From the NCBI RefSeq assembly GCF_900044055.2, contig NZ_FCOX02000017.1, forward strand, positions 1-64,000: 64,000 bases of DNA, given 5' to 3'. A program made the translations under genes and the position numbers. Source of the DNA: Caballeronia calidae. Lineage in GTDB: Bacteria; Pseudomonadota; Gammaproteobacteria; Burkholderiales; Burkholderiaceae. The notes beneath the pieces are model-generated. The model had not been told where the DNA came from. It did no database searches and saw only the letters and a list, made by a program, of their open reading frames with translations. Below, piece by piece: positions 1-9,297 of the stretch (its first letter is position 1; every line of letters begins with the position of its first letter).

Positions 1-1
1 G

Positions 2-661
2 CTGGTGGGTTCGTCGGGTGCGATTCTGTCGTACATCATGTGCAAGGCGATGAACCGGTCGTTCTTCAACGTGATTCTCGGCGGCTTCGGCGGCGAGGCT
101 GGCGGTGCGGTTGCGGGCGGCTCGACTGAGCAGCGTCCGGTCAAATCCGGCTCCGCCGATGACGCCGCGTTCATGCTCGGCAATGCGGAGAGCGTGGTGA
201 TTGTGCCGGGTTATGGTCTTGCGGTCGCGCGCGCGCAGCATGCGCTGAAGGAGCTGACGGACAAGCTCGTGGAGAAAGGCATCGATGTGCGTTATGCGAT
301 TCACCCGGTCGCGGGGCGGATGCCGGGCCACATGAACGTCCTGCTGGCGGAAGCCGAAGTCCCCTATGAGATGGTGCAGGAAATGGAGGACATCAACAGC
401 GAGTTCGGCCAGACGGACGTGGTGCTCGTGCTCGGGGCGAACGACGTGGTGAACCCGGCCGCGAAGACCGATCCGAAATCGCCGATCGCGGGCATGCCGA
501 TTCTCGAAGCGTATAAGGCGCGGACGATCATCGTGAACAAGCGGTCGATGGCGGCGGGTTACGCCGGCCTCGACAACGAACTGTTCTATATGGACAAGAC
601 GATGATGGTGTTCGGGGATGCGAAGAAGGTGGTCGAGGAGATGATGAAGGCGGTGGAGTAA
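2..661 (+). CDS. pntB: NAD(P) transhydrogenase subunit beta, C-terminal part (cut by window edge)
   Basis: This is the C-terminal ~219 residues of the membrane-bound proton-translocating transhydrogenase beta subunit, which couples proton entry to hydride transfer from NADH to NADP+. What is visible is the end of the membrane domain followed by the NADP(H)-binding domain III, with [17 protein letters not shown], a [14 protein letters not shown] stretch and [15 protein letters not shown], all typical of PntB. The reading frame is open at base 2, so the true start lies outside the window. A GC-rich hairpin with a T-tract follows the stop at about 695-736, so this is probably the last gene of a pnt operon. 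Confidence 0.95.
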   Translation: MVGSSGAILSYIMCKAMNRSFFNVILGGFGGEAGGAVAGGSTEQRPVKSGSADDAAFMLGNAESVVIVPGYGLAVARAQHALKELTDKLVEKGIDVRYAIHPVAGRMPGHMNVLLAEAEVPYEMVQEMEDINSEFGQTDVVLVLGANDVVNPAAKTDPKSPIAGMPILEAYKARTIIVNKRSMAAGYAGLDNELFYMDKTMMVFGDAKKVVEEMMKAVE

Positions 662-694
662 CCACCACTCCGGTTCGAAACTGCTGAACCGCTG

Positions 695-736
695 GCGCCA
701 GCTCCCGTCTTGCGACGGGGCTGGCGCTTTCTTTTT
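695..736 (+). terminator. Intrinsic terminator after pntB
   Basis: A stem GCGCCAGCTCCCGTC / GACGGGGCTGGCGC (one bulged T, four-base loop) is followed by TTTCTTTTT. It lies 34 bases after the pntB stop and before the promoter region of the next gene. Confidence 0.85.
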
Positions 737-779
737 CCGGCGATGAAGCGGCGCCACCGGCCGGTCGTACCTCCCCGCG

Positions 780-785
780 TACAAT
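780..785 (+). promoter_or_regulatory. Candidate -10 box (TACAAT) for the RlmL-like gene
   Basis: TACAAT lies 30 bases upstream of the ATG at 816, directly after the pntB terminator. The same hexamer precedes several other genes in this window. No convincing -35 box is visible, so the call rests on position and the hexamer alone. Confidence 0.45.
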
Positions 786-815
786 ACCGCCTTTGAACAT
801 CAGCAAAACCACCTC

Positions 816-2120
816 ATGTCCTCCCCCCTCTTCGACTGGTTTGTCCCCTGCCCGCGCGGTCTCGAAGCGCCGCTCGCCGCCGAGCTCACGGAGATCGGAG
901 AGCGGCATGTGGCGAGCGCCCCGCTGTCGGGCGGCGGATCACTGATCGTCGGCGCCCAGGTGCCCGGCGGCGTGCATTTCCGGGGCGGCTGGGTCGCGGG
1001 CATGGCGGCGAACCTGCATTCGCGCATCGCGAGCCGCGTGCTTCTGAAGGTCGCGCAAGGCCCGTATCGCAACGAGCACGACATCTACGAACTCACGCAT
1101 CGCCAGCGCTGGGAGCAATGGTTCACGCCCAGCCAGACAATGCGCGTCGACCTGACCGCGATCAAATCGCCGGTGAAGAGCCTCGAATTCACGACGCTGC
1201 GCGTGAAGGACGCCGTCTGCGATCGTCTGCGCGACGTCGCCGGGGCGCGCCCGAGCATCGACACCGCGCAGCCCGATGTGCGCGTGTTCGCGTTCCTCAC
1301 GGTGAACGAATGCACGCTCTATCTCGACACCTCCGGCGAACCGCTCTTCAAGCGCGGCTGGCGTCTCGACAAAGGCGCCGCGCCGCTGCGCGAGAATCTC
1401 GCAGCGGGCATCCTGCGCCTCACCGGCTGGACGCCCGGCACGCCGCTCTTCGACCCGATGTGCGGCAGCGGCACCTTCCTCGCCGAGGCAGCGCAGACGG
1501 CGCTCAACATCGCGCCGGGCAGCGATCGGCGCTTCGGCTTCGAAAAGCTCAAGCCGTTCCATCCGGGCATGTGGCAAAAGCTCAAGACAGCCGCGCTCGA
1601 ACAACGGCGCGCCGCGCGTGCGTCGCAGGCCGAGCTGCGCATCTTCGGCAGCGACATCTCCGGCGACATGCTCGAAAAGGCGCGCGCGAATCTGAGCCGT
1701 GCGGGCATCACCGATTTGTCGCTCAAGCAGATCGACGCCCGCAACATGGTGCCGCCGACCGATACGCCAGGCATTCTCATCGCGAATCCGCCGTACGGCG
1801 AGCGTATCGAAGTGCGCGGCCGCGGCCCGCGAGGCGAGATCCGCGAGACCGCGCGCTCCCGCCGCGAAGAGGACGACGCATTCGCACGTGCACAGCCCGA
1901 CCCCGCCGACACGGAATTCTTCGTCTCCTTCGGCAACGCGCTCAAGCAGCGCTTTCCCGGCTGGCGCGCCTACGTGCTCACGTCCGACCGCAAGCTGCCA
2001 GGCCTGATGCGGCTGCGTGAATCGACGAAAACGCCGCTTTTCAACGGCGCGCTCGAATGCCGCCTGTTCCGCTTCGATCTGATCGCGGGCAGCGTGCGCA
2101 ATCGTCCCGCCGGCGAATGA
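816..2120 (+). CDS. THUMP-domain SAM-dependent RNA methyltransferase, RlmL-like
   Basis: This 434-residue protein resembles the RlmL half of E. coli RlmKL, which makes N2-methylguanosine in 23S rRNA. The N-terminal ~160 residues look like a THUMP RNA-binding region. Then comes a Rossmann methyltransferase with the SAM motif DPMCGSGTFLAEAA (about residue 213) and the catalytic NPPYGER motif (about residue 325). Right after that motif is an arginine-rich insertion of about 30 residues (GRGPRGEIRETARSRREEDD) that I do not expect in the E. coli protein. The gene stands alone between the pntB terminator and pepP. The family is clear; the exact modified base is inferred. Confidence 0.85.
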   Translation: MSSPLFDWFVPCPRGLEAPLAAELTEIGERHVASAPLSGGGSLIVGAQVPGGVHFRGGWVAGMAANLHSRIASRVLLKVAQGPYRNEHDIYELTHRQRWEQWFTPSQTMRVDLTAIKSPVKSLEFTTLRVKDAVCDRLRDVAGARPSIDTAQPDVRVFAFLTVNECTLYLDTSGEPLFKRGWRLDKGAAPLRENLAAGILRLTGWTPGTPLFDPMCGSGTFLAEAAQTALNIAPGSDRRFGFEKLKPFHPGMWQKLKTAALEQRRAARASQAELRIFGSDISGDMLEKARANLSRAGITDLSLKQIDARNMVPPTDTPGILIANPPYGERIEVRGRGPRGEIRETARSRREEDDAFARAQPDPADTEFFVSFGNALKQRFPGWRAYVLTSDRKLPGLMRLRESTKTPLFNGALECRLFRFDLIAGSVRNRPAGE

Positions 2121-2203
2121 GTATCCGGCGCGCGAGTGCCGCGCGCCATTAGACCGAACGGCCTATGCCGATCGGCCGAGTCCCGGCATCGCCGGGCCGG
2201 CGC

Positions 2204-2209
2204 TACAAT
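2204..2209 (+). promoter_or_regulatory. Candidate -10 box for pepP, possibly giving a leaderless mRNA
   Basis: TACAAT ends six bases before the pepP ATG at 2216. A transcript starting 6-7 bases after this hexamer would begin at or next to the start codon. No Shine-Dalgarno sequence is visible before that ATG, which fits a leaderless message. No good -35 hexamer is visible. Confidence 0.4.
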
Positions 2210-2215
2210 CGGCGC

Positions 2216-3613
2216 ATGAACTCACCGACCGAACTCGCCAGTCCCATCGCCGTCGATATTTACCGCGCACGTCGCGAGCGCGTGCTCGCCGCGCTGCGTG
2301 CGCAAGGCGGCGGCGTCGCCATCGTGCCGACCGCGCGGGAAGTCATGCGCAATCGCGATACGGACTACCCTTTCCGTCACGACAGCTACTTCTACTATCT
2401 GACGGGCTTCAACGAACCCGAGGCCACGCTCGTGCTGAACGCGAGCGCGAAAGACGGCGAGCCCGCGTCCATACTCTTCTGCCGCGAAAAGAACGCCGAG
2501 CGCGAAACGTGGGAAGGCTTCCGCTTCGGCCCCGAGGCCGCGCGCGACGCCTTCGGTTTCGATGCCGCTTTGCCCATCGGCGCGCTCGATCAGGAAATGC
2601 CGCGTCTCATCGCCGACAAACCCGCGCTGCACTACGCGCTCGGGACATCGGCGGAACTTGACGCGCAAGTGCGCGGCTGGCTCGCTGCCGTGCGCGCCCA
2701 GAGCCGCAGCGGCGTGCGCGCACCCGCGAAGGCTGCGCACCTGCTGCCGCTTCTCGACGAGATGCGCCTCATCAAGGACACGCATGAAATCGCGATCATG
2801 CGCCGCGCCGCCTCGATCTCCGCCGAAGCGCACCGCCGCGCCATGCGTGCGTGCCGCCCCGGCATGCGCGAATACGAAATCGAAGCCGAACTGCTGTATA
2901 CGTTCCGGCGCCACGGCGCGCAGGCACCGGCGTACGGATCGATCGTCGCGGCGGGCGCAAACGCCTGCGTGCTGCACTATCCGGCGGGCAACGCGATCGC
3001 GCGCGACGGCGACCTGATCCTCATCGACGCCGCGTGCGAGCTCGACGGCTACGCGTCCGACATCACGCGCACCTTTCCCGCGAGCGGCCGCTTCACGCCC
3101 GCGCAGCGCGAACTCTACGACATCGTGCTCGCGGCACAGGCCGCCGCCGTCGATGCGACGCGTCCCGGCGTCAGCTTCGACGCGCCGCATCAGGCCGCGT
3201 TGAGCGTGTTGTCGCAAGGCCTGCTCGATACGGGCATTCTCGACAAGTCGACATTCGGCAGCGTCGACGATGTCCTCGCGCAACGCGCCTACGCGCGTTT
3301 CTACATGCATCGCACGGGGCACTGGATCGGCATGGATGTGCACGACGCGGGCGAGTACCGCGAGGCGGACGGTCCGGTCGACGAGCAGGGCGCGCGTCCG
3401 TGGCGCACGCTCGCGCCCGGCATGGCGCTCACCGTCGAACCGGGGCTTTACGTGCGCCCCGCCGAAGACGTGCCCGAGCAATACTGGAACATCGGCATCC
3501 GCATCGAGGACGACGCAGTCGTCACGGAGAACGGCTGCGAGCTGATCACGCGCGAAGTGCCCGTCGCCGCCGACGAAATCGAAGCGCTGATGCGCGAATC
3601 AAACGCAAACTGA
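2216..3613 (+). CDS. pepP: Xaa-Pro aminopeptidase (aminopeptidase P)
   Basis: This 465-residue cytosolic metallopeptidase removes N-terminal residues preceding proline. An N-terminal AMP_N domain (with YPFRHDSYFYYLTGF) is followed by a pita-bread M24 domain. The dinuclear metal ligands are present: LILIDAACELDGYASDITRT (two Asp), HRTGHWIGMDVHD (His), VEPGLYV (Glu) and IRIEDD (Glu). I chose the ATG at 2216 over the upstream ATG at 2165 because the added 17 residues are not family-like and a TACAAT hexamer lies inside them. The UbiH-family gene starts 2 bases after the stop, an operon pair common in betaproteobacteria and gammaproteobacteria. Confidence 0.93.
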   Translation: MNSPTELASPIAVDIYRARRERVLAALRAQGGGVAIVPTAREVMRNRDTDYPFRHDSYFYYLTGFNEPEATLVLNASAKDGEPASILFCREKNAERETWEGFRFGPEAARDAFGFDAALPIGALDQEMPRLIADKPALHYALGTSAELDAQVRGWLAAVRAQSRSGVRAPAKAAHLLPLLDEMRLIKDTHEIAIMRRAASISAEAHRRAMRACRPGMREYEIEAELLYTFRRHGAQAPAYGSIVAAGANACVLHYPAGNAIARDGDLILIDAACELDGYASDITRTFPASGRFTPAQRELYDIVLAAQAAAVDATRPGVSFDAPHQAALSVLSQGLLDTGILDKSTFGSVDDVLAQRAYARFYMHRTGHWIGMDVHDAGEYREADGPVDEQGARPWRTLAPGMALTVEPGLYVRPAEDVPEQYWNIGIRIEDDAVVTENGCELITREVPVAADEIEALMRESNAN

Positions 3614-3615
3614 CC

Positions 3616-4812
3616 ATGAGCGACGTTCAAGTCACCGAACCGCATTTCGACTACGACATCGCCATCGTCGGCGCGGGGCCGGTCGGGCTCGCGCTGGCGG
3701 GCTGGCTCGCGCGGCGCAGCGCGACCTCGCGGCTGTCCATCGCGCTGATCGACGCGCGCACGCCCGACGCCGCCGCGAACGATCCGCGCGCGCTCGCGCT
3801 ATCGCACGGCAGCCGCGTGATGCTCCAGCCGCTCGGCTTTCCCGCCGACGCCACGGCCATTCGCCGGATTCACGTTTCGCAGCGCGGGCACTTCGGCCGC
3901 ACCCTGATCGAGCACGACGAGCACGAGCTGCCCGAGCTCGGCTACGTGGTGCGCTACGGCTCGCTCGTCGGCGCGCTCGCGGATGCGGTGCGCGCGACCA
4001 AGGTCGACTGGCTCACCGACACCGCCGCGCTCGCGCCGCTGCAGGACCACGACAGCGTCACGCTGCCGCTGCAATCGGCGGGCAGCGAGCGCACGATCCG
4101 CGTGAAAGTGCTCGTGAATGCCGAGGGTGGGCTCTATCAGAAGAGCGACGTGACCGCGCCCGGCGAACGGCGAGCGCGCGATTACGGTCAGACGGCCATC
4201 GTCGGCACGGTGAGCGTGTCCGATCCGCGCGCGAATGTCGCGTGGGAGCGCTTCACGAGCGAAGGTCCGATCGCGCTTCTGCCCTGCGGCGGCCAGCGTC
4301 ACGCGGACTACTCGCTCGTCTGGTGCTGCTCGCCCGACGAAGCCGCGCGCCGCATGCAGCTCGACGACGACACCTTTCTCGCCGAGCTCGGCGCCGCGTT
4401 CGGCACGCGCATGGGGCGCTTTACGCGCATCGCGGGCCGCGCCGCGTTCCCGCTTGGGCTGACCGCGCTCGACGTGCTCGTCGACCGGCGCACCGTCGCC
4501 ATCGGCAATGCCGCGCAGACGCTTCATCCGGTCGCGGGCCAGGGGCTGAACCTCGGCCTGCGCGACGCGCTCGCGCTCACCGACGCCCTTTCCACCGATG
4601 GCGCGCGCCCGCTCGCCCTCGCTCATTTCGCGCAGCGCCGCGCGCTGGACCGGCGCCTGACGATCGGCGCCACGGACACGCTCGCGCGCATTTTCACGGT
4701 CGATTTTCCGCCGCTCGCCGCGATGCGCGGCCTCGCCCTCACCGCGCTCGAGTTCCTGCCGCCGCTCAAAACCGCGCTCGCCCGCCAGATGATGTTCGGC
4801 CAACGGCGTTGA
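3616..4812 (+). CDS. FAD-dependent UbiH/UbiF/VisC-family hydroxylase (ubiquinone biosynthesis)
   Basis: This 398-residue flavoprotein monooxygenase probably hydroxylates the ring of a ubiquinone precursor. It has the dinucleotide-binding motif IVGAGPVGLALAGWL near the N-terminus, a central RARDYGQTAIVGTV segment where UbiH-type enzymes carry the DG motif, and the second FAD motif GNAAQTLHPVAGQGLNLGLRD near residue 300. The ATG at 3616 was chosen because it gives a full-length family member 2 bases after pepP. The much longer upstream open frame only shadows pepP. UbiH is the favoured assignment from its pairing with pepP, but UbiF-like or UbiI-like specificity cannot be excluded. Confidence 0.85.
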   Translation: MSDVQVTEPHFDYDIAIVGAGPVGLALAGWLARRSATSRLSIALIDARTPDAAANDPRALALSHGSRVMLQPLGFPADATAIRRIHVSQRGHFGRTLIEHDEHELPELGYVVRYGSLVGALADAVRATKVDWLTDTAALAPLQDHDSVTLPLQSAGSERTIRVKVLVNAEGGLYQKSDVTAPGERRARDYGQTAIVGTVSVSDPRANVAWERFTSEGPIALLPCGGQRHADYSLVWCCSPDEAARRMQLDDDTFLAELGAAFGTRMGRFTRIAGRAAFPLGLTALDVLVDRRTVAIGNAAQTLHPVAGQGLNLGLRDALALTDALSTDGARPLALAHFAQRRALDRRLTIGATDTLARIFTVDFPPLAAMRGLALTALEFLPPLKTALARQMMFGQRR

Positions 4813-4939
4813 TCGGGCACGGACAAAGGCAATCGCCTACGCCGATCCGATGAACTTATCCTCTATGAACGCTCGTGCTTTCATAGAAGATTTAAAGACT
4901 TGCACGCGATTGCTCTTAATTTCAGCACGCGCTTCGCGT

Positions 4940-4945
4940 TAAAAT
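4940..4945 (+). promoter_or_regulatory. Candidate -10 box of the dusB-fis operon
   Basis: TAAAAT lies in an AT-richer stretch between the UbiH-family gene and dusB, leaving a leader of about 85 bases before the dusB ATG at 5036. No good -35 hexamer lies at the right distance. The call rests on position and the hexamer. Confidence 0.35.
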
Positions 4946-5035
4946 ACGCGTTTCCCCTTCAGCAACGTTGCATCCGCCTGACGCGGTTCCGAATCTTTCC
5001 GGACCGCATTCGCCAGCGCGGATCGTTTAGCCTTC

Positions 5036-6130
5036 ATGCCCACCATCGGTTCACACGTCCTGCGCAATAACCTGTTCGTCGCTCCGATGGCAGGCGTCAC
5101 CGACCGCCCGTTCCGGCAGCTTTGCAAGCGCATGGGCGCGGGCTACGCGGTGTCGGAAATGGTCGCGTCGAACGCGCAGTTGTGGAAAAGCGAGAAGACC
5201 ATGCGCCGCGCCAACCACGCGGGCGAGGTCGAGCCGATCTCCGTGCAGATCGCCGGCGCCGATCCGCAGATGCTCGCCGAAGCCGCGCGCCATAACGTCG
5301 CGAACGGCGCGCAAATCATCGACATCAACATGGGCTGCCCGGCGAAGAAGGTCTGCAACGTGGCGGCCGGGTCGGCGCTCCTGCAGAACGAGCCGCTCGT
5401 CGCGCGCATCGTGGAAGCCGTGGTGCAGGCGGTGGGCGTGGGGCCGGATGCGGTGCCCGTCACGCTCAAGATTCGCACGGGATGGAATCGCGAGAACAGG
5501 AACGCGCTGACCATCGCGAGGATCGCGCAGGAAGCGGGCATTGCGATGCTCACCGTGCACGGCCGCACGCGCGCCGATCTCTACAAGGGCGACGCGGAGT
5601 ACGAAACCATCGCGGCGGTGAAGGCATCGGTCAAGATTCCGGTGGTCGCGAACGGCGACATCACCACGCCGGAAAAAGCGCGCGACGTGCTCGCCGCAAC
5701 CGGCGCCGACGCCATCATGATCGGCCGCGCGGCGCAGGGGCGTCCGTGGCTGTTTCGCGAGATCGAACATTTTCTGCAGACGGGCGAGCGCCTGCCGCCG
5801 CCGCGCATCGACGAGATCCAGCAGGTGATGAACGAGCACCTCGAAGATCACTACGCCTTTTATGGGGAATTCACGGGCGTTCGGACTGCGCGCAAGCACA
5901 TCGGCTGGTACACTCGCGGCCTTTCCGGCGCCAACACCTTCCGGCACCGGATGAACACGCTGGACACGACCAAAGAACAATTGCTCGCTGTTAATGAATT
6001 CTTCGACGCCCAAAAGGCGTTGTCGGACCGTCTCGTCTATGTGGACGAAGCCGGTGACGCCGATGATGCCGACGGCGAAGAATCGTGCGGCGGGCTCGAC
6101 AACACGACAGACCGATTGATTGCCGCATGA
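5036..6130 (+). CDS. dusB: tRNA-dihydrouridine synthase B
   Basis: This 364-residue FMN enzyme reduces specific uridines in the tRNA D-loop to dihydrouridine. The TIM-barrel start APMAGVTDRPFR, the catalytic cysteine in DINMGCPAKKVCN, the KIRTGW segment, VHGRTRADLYKG and the phosphate-binding VVANGDITTPE and GADAIMIGRAAQGRPW are all visible. It is about 40 residues longer than E. coli DusB because of an acidic C-terminal tail (DEAGDADDADGEE). Its stop overlaps the fis start (ATGA). The same dusB-fis coupling is known in enterobacteria, where dusB translation supports fis expression. Confidence 0.95.
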   Translation: MPTIGSHVLRNNLFVAPMAGVTDRPFRQLCKRMGAGYAVSEMVASNAQLWKSEKTMRRANHAGEVEPISVQIAGADPQMLAEAARHNVANGAQIIDINMGCPAKKVCNVAAGSALLQNEPLVARIVEAVVQAVGVGPDAVPVTLKIRTGWNRENRNALTIARIAQEAGIAMLTVHGRTRADLYKGDAEYETIAAVKASVKIPVVANGDITTPEKARDVLAATGADAIMIGRAAQGRPWLFREIEHFLQTGERLPPPRIDEIQQVMNEHLEDHYAFYGEFTGVRTARKHIGWYTRGLSGANTFRHRMNTLDTTKEQLLAVNEFFDAQKALSDRLVYVDEAGDADDADGEESCGGLDNTTDRLIAA

Positions 6131-6360
6131 GCAGACATAACATCGAACAATGCGTTCGCCAGAGCCTCGACAACTATTTTCAGGACCTGGACGGCTCCAA
6201 CCCGCACGACGTGTACGACATGGTGATTTCGTGCGTGGAAAAACCGATGCTCGAGGTGGTCCTCGAGCAGGCGGGCGGAAACCAGTCGCTCGCGGCCGAG
6301 TATCTCGGCATCAACCGCAACACGTTGCGCAAGAAGCTTCAGCAGCACGGATTGATTTGA
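6127..6360 (+). CDS. fis: Fis-family nucleoid-associated DNA-binding protein
   Basis: This 77-residue protein is a small dimeric helix-turn-helix DNA-bending regulator. The C-terminal half matches the Fis DNA-binding region ([25 protein letters not shown]) and the N-terminal half carries the dimerisation helix. The ATG at 6127 is inside the dusB stop (ATGA overlap). An earlier in-frame ATG at 6085 only adds residues from the dusB frame shadow. It is shorter than the 98-residue E. coli Fis, lacking much of the N-terminal beta-hairpin arm, as is usual in Burkholderiales. purH follows after 64 bases. Confidence 0.93.
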   Translation: MSRHNIEQCVRQSLDNYFQDLDGSNPHDVYDMVISCVEKPMLEVVLEQAGGNQSLAAEYLGINRNTLRKKLQQHGLI

Positions 6361-6424
6361 TTCATCGGACTGGGGCGCGCGCCTTGGTCCGGCCTGTTTT
6401 CCCTTCTCGGTTTCAGTGTTCATC

Positions 6425-7990
6425 ATGATCAAGCAAGCGCTCCTCTCCGTCTCCGACAAATCCGGCATCGTCGATTTCGCGAAATCGCTGTCGGAACTCG
6501 GCGTCAAGCTCCTCTCGACCGGCGGCACGGCGAAACTGCTCGCCGACGCCGGCCTGCCCGTGACCGAGGTCGCCGATTACACCGGCTTCCCGGAAATGCT
6601 CGACGGGCGCGTGAAGACGCTGCATCCGAAGGTTCACGGCGGCATCCTCGCCCGCCGCGATCTGCCCGAGCACATGGCCGCGCTGGAAAAGCACGACATT
6701 CCGACCATCGATCTGCTGGTCGTGAACCTGTATCCGTTCGTGCAGACGGTGTCGAAGGAAGAGTGCTCGCTGGAAGACGCGATCGAGAATATCGATATCG
6801 GCGGTCCGACGATGCTGCGCTCGGCGGCGAAGAATCATCGCGACGTGACGGTGATCGTCGATCCGACCGATTACTCGGCCGTGCTCGACGAGATGCGCGC
6901 GAACAATAATTCCGTCGGCTACAAGACGAACTTCCGTCTCGCGACCAAGGTGTTCGCGCACACCGCGCAGTACGACGGCGCGATCACGAACTATCTGACG
7001 AGCCTGACCGAAGCGCTGCAGCACTCGGATCGCAACACGTACCCGGCCACGTTCAACCTCGCGTTCGACAAGGTGCAGGACCTGCGCTACGGCGAGAATC
7101 CGCATCAGAGCGCGGCGTTCTACCGCGATCTGTCCGTGCCGGCCGGCGCGCTCGCGAACTACGAGCAGCTGCAGGGCAAGGAGCTGTCGTACAACAACAT
7201 CGCGGATTCGGACGCCGCGTGGGAATGCGTGAAGACGTTCGATGCTCCGGCCTGCGTCATCATCAAGCACGCGAATCCGTGCGGCGTGGCGCTCGGCGCG
7301 AACGCCGCCGAAGCGTACTCGAAGGCATTCCAGACCGATCCGACTTCCGCGTTCGGCGGCATCATCGCGTTCAATCGTGAAGTCGACGAAGCCGCGGCGC
7401 AGGCTGTCGCGAAGCAGTTCGTCGAAGTGCTGATCGCGCCTTCGTTCAGCGAGGCGGCGCGCGCGGTGTTCGCGGCGAAGCAGAACGTGCGTCTGCTGCA
7501 GATCGCGCTCGGCGATGGTCACAACAAGTTCGACCTGAAGCGCGTGGGCGGCGGGCTGCTCGTGCAATCGCTCGATGCGAAGAACGTGCAGCCGCACGAA
7601 CTGCGCGTCGTGACGAAGCGCCATCCGACGCCGAAGGAAATGGACGATCTGATGTTCGCTTGGCGCGTCGCCAAGTACGTGAAGTCGAACGCGATCGTGT
7701 TCTGCAGCGGCGGCATGACGCTCGGCGTCGGCGCGGGCCAGATGAGCCGCGTGGATTCGGCGCGCATCGCGGGCATCAAGGCGCAGAACGCCGGTCTGAC
7801 GCTGAACGGCTCGGCGGTCGCGTCGGATGCGTTCTTCCCGTTCCGTGACGGCCTCGATGTCGTCGTGAACGCGGGCGCGACCTGCGTGATCCAGCCGGGC
7901 GGCTCGATGCGCGACGACGAAGTGATCGCCGCCGCCGACGAGCACAGTGTCGCGATGATCTTCACCGGCACGCGCCATTTCCGTCATTAA
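6425..7990 (+). CDS. purH: Bifunctional AICAR formyltransferase / IMP cyclohydrolase
   Basis: This 521-residue enzyme catalyses the last two steps of de novo IMP synthesis. The N-terminal MGS-like IMP cyclohydrolase domain starts at [18 protein letters not shown] and includes [16 protein letters not shown]. The C-terminal AICARFT domain contains [16 protein letters not shown] and the catalytic Lys-His segment [13 protein letters not shown]. The length is close to the E. coli enzyme (529). The ATG at 6425 is preferred to a GTG three codons earlier. A strong terminator follows at 8014-8058, so the unit ends here. Confidence 0.97.
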   Translation: MIKQALLSVSDKSGIVDFAKSLSELGVKLLSTGGTAKLLADAGLPVTEVADYTGFPEMLDGRVKTLHPKVHGGILARRDLPEHMAALEKHDIPTIDLLVVNLYPFVQTVSKEECSLEDAIENIDIGGPTMLRSAAKNHRDVTVIVDPTDYSAVLDEMRANNNSVGYKTNFRLATKVFAHTAQYDGAITNYLTSLTEALQHSDRNTYPATFNLAFDKVQDLRYGENPHQSAAFYRDLSVPAGALANYEQLQGKELSYNNIADSDAAWECVKTFDAPACVIIKHANPCGVALGANAAEAYSKAFQTDPTSAFGGIIAFNREVDEAAAQAVAKQFVEVLIAPSFSEAARAVFAAKQNVRLLQIALGDGHNKFDLKRVGGGLLVQSLDAKNVQPHELRVVTKRHPTPKEMDDLMFAWRVAKYVKSNAIVFCSGGMTLGVGAGQMSRVDSARIAGIKAQNAGLTLNGSAVASDAFFPFRDGLDVVVNAGATCVIQPGGSMRDDEVIAAADEHSVAMIFTGTRHFRH

Positions 7991-8013
7991 GCATCACAGG
8001 TTCATTTAAGATT

Positions 8014-8058
8014 GGCCTGTTTGCGCTTTTGACAGCGCAAACAGGCCATTTTGATTTT
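8014..8058 (+). terminator. Intrinsic terminator after purH
   Basis: A perfect 13-bp stem GGCCTGTTTGCGC / GCGCAAACAGGCC with an 8-base loop is followed by ATTTTGATTTT. It separates purH from ruvC. Confidence 0.9.
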
Positions 8059-8093
8059 GACGACGCCTTTTTGAGAACGCGTAACGCGAACGA

Positions 8094-8636
8094 ATGAGAA
8101 TCCTAGGCATCGACCCCGGCCTGCGCGTGACGGGCTTCGGCATCATCGACAAGACGGGGCACACGCTCAACTATGTGACGAGCGGCGTCATCAAGACGGC
8201 CGAGGCGGATTTGCCTTCGCGTCTCAACACGATCTTCAGCGGCATCTCGACACTCATCGCGCAGCACAATCCGGATCAGGCGGCGATCGAAAAGGTCTTC
8301 GTCAACGTCAATCCGCAGTCGACGCTCTTGCTCGGCCAGGCGCGCGGCGCGGCCATTTGCGGACTCGTCGCGAGCGGCGTGCCGGTGGCCGAATACACCG
8401 CGCTGCAACTGAAGCAGGCGGTCGTCGGCTATGGACGCGCGACGAAGGAACAGATGCAGCAGATGGTCGTGCGGCTGTTGAGCCTCTCCGGCGTGCCCAG
8501 CACCGACGCCGCCGACGCGCTCGGCATGGCCATCTGCCACGCGCACGGCGGCACGGGTCTCGCGACCTTGGGCGGCATCGCGCCGGGGCTCGCGAAGAAA
8601 GGCCTGCGCGTGCGGCGCGGCAGGCTCATCGGCTAA
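8094..8636 (+). CDS. ruvC: Crossover junction endodeoxyribonuclease RuvC
   Basis: This 180-residue Holliday-junction resolvase cuts symmetrically across the four-way junction after RuvAB migration. The acidic catalytic residues are in place: Asp in [15 protein letters not shown], Glu in AAIEKVFVN and the Asp pair in [16 protein letters not shown]. The length matches the family (about 173). ruvA starts 23 bases downstream, giving ruvC-ruvA-ruvB order. Confidence 0.97.
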   Translation: MRILGIDPGLRVTGFGIIDKTGHTLNYVTSGVIKTAEADLPSRLNTIFSGISTLIAQHNPDQAAIEKVFVNVNPQSTLLLGQARGAAICGLVASGVPVAEYTALQLKQAVVGYGRATKEQMQQMVVRLLSLSGVPSTDAADALGMAICHAHGGTGLATLGGIAPGLAKKGLRVRRGRLIG

Positions 8637-8659
8637 ATCTCTTCTACGAATATCAAAAC

Positions 8660-9241
8660 ATGATCGGTCGCATCGCCGGCGTTCTGCTGGAAAAAAATCC
8701 GCCGCATTTGCTCGTCGACTGCAACGGCGTCGGCTACGAAATCGACGTGCCGATGAGCACGTTCTATAACCTGCCGAATACCGGCGAGAAGGTCGTGCTG
8801 CTCACGCAGTTGATCGTGCGCGAGGACGCGCATCTGCTGTATGGCTTTCTCACCGCGCAGGAGCGCTCGACGTTCCGCGCACTGCTCAAGATCAGCGGGA
8901 TCGGCGCGCGCATGGCGTTGGCCGTGCTGTCGGGCATGAGCGTGCAGGAGCTGTCGCAAACCGTCACGACGCAGGACGCGGCGCGTCTCACGCGCGTGCC
9001 GGGCATCGGCAAGAAGACGGCGGAGCGCTTGCTGCTCGAACTGAAAGGCAAGCTGGGCGCGGATCTCGGTTCGGCGGCGGCGGCTGTTTCGGCGTCCGAT
9101 CACGCATCCGACATTCTCAATGCCCTGCTCGCGCTCGGCTATTCGGAAAAGGAAGCGCTCACCGCGATCAAGAACGTGCCGGCGGGAACCGGTGTGTCGG
9201 AAGGCATCAAACTGGCGCTGAAATCGCTGTCGAAGGCGTAG
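8660..9241 (+). CDS. ruvA: Holliday junction branch migration protein RuvA
   Basis: RuvA (193 residues) forms the tetramer that holds the four-way junction and recruits RuvB. The N-terminal OB fold ([20 protein letters not shown]), two helix-hairpin-helix motifs ([21 protein letters not shown] and [19 protein letters not shown]) and the C-terminal RuvB-contact domain with [16 protein letters not shown] are all visible. The ATG at 8660 gives the standard N-terminus; an upstream open frame is the shadow of ruvC. Confidence 0.97.
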   Translation: MIGRIAGVLLEKNPPHLLVDCNGVGYEIDVPMSTFYNLPNTGEKVVLLTQLIVREDAHLLYGFLTAQERSTFRALLKISGIGARMALAVLSGMSVQELSQTVTTQDAARLTRVPGIGKKTAERLLLELKGKLGADLGSAAAAVSASDHASDILNALLALGYSEKEALTAIKNVPAGTGVSEGIKLALKSLSKA

Positions 9242-9285
9242 TGGCTTAGGCCATTCGGCCAGCTTCGCCGCAAAAAAGCTCGCTG

Positions 9286-9291
9286 TACAAT
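9286..9291 (+). promoter_or_regulatory. Candidate -10 box for ruvB, possibly giving a leaderless mRNA
   Basis: TACAAT ends six bases before the ruvB ATG at 9298, and no Shine-Dalgarno sequence is visible between them. This is the same geometry as at pepP. If it is used, ruvB can be transcribed independently of ruvCA with a start at or beside the ATG. Confidence 0.4.
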
Positions 9292-9297
9292 CGACCC

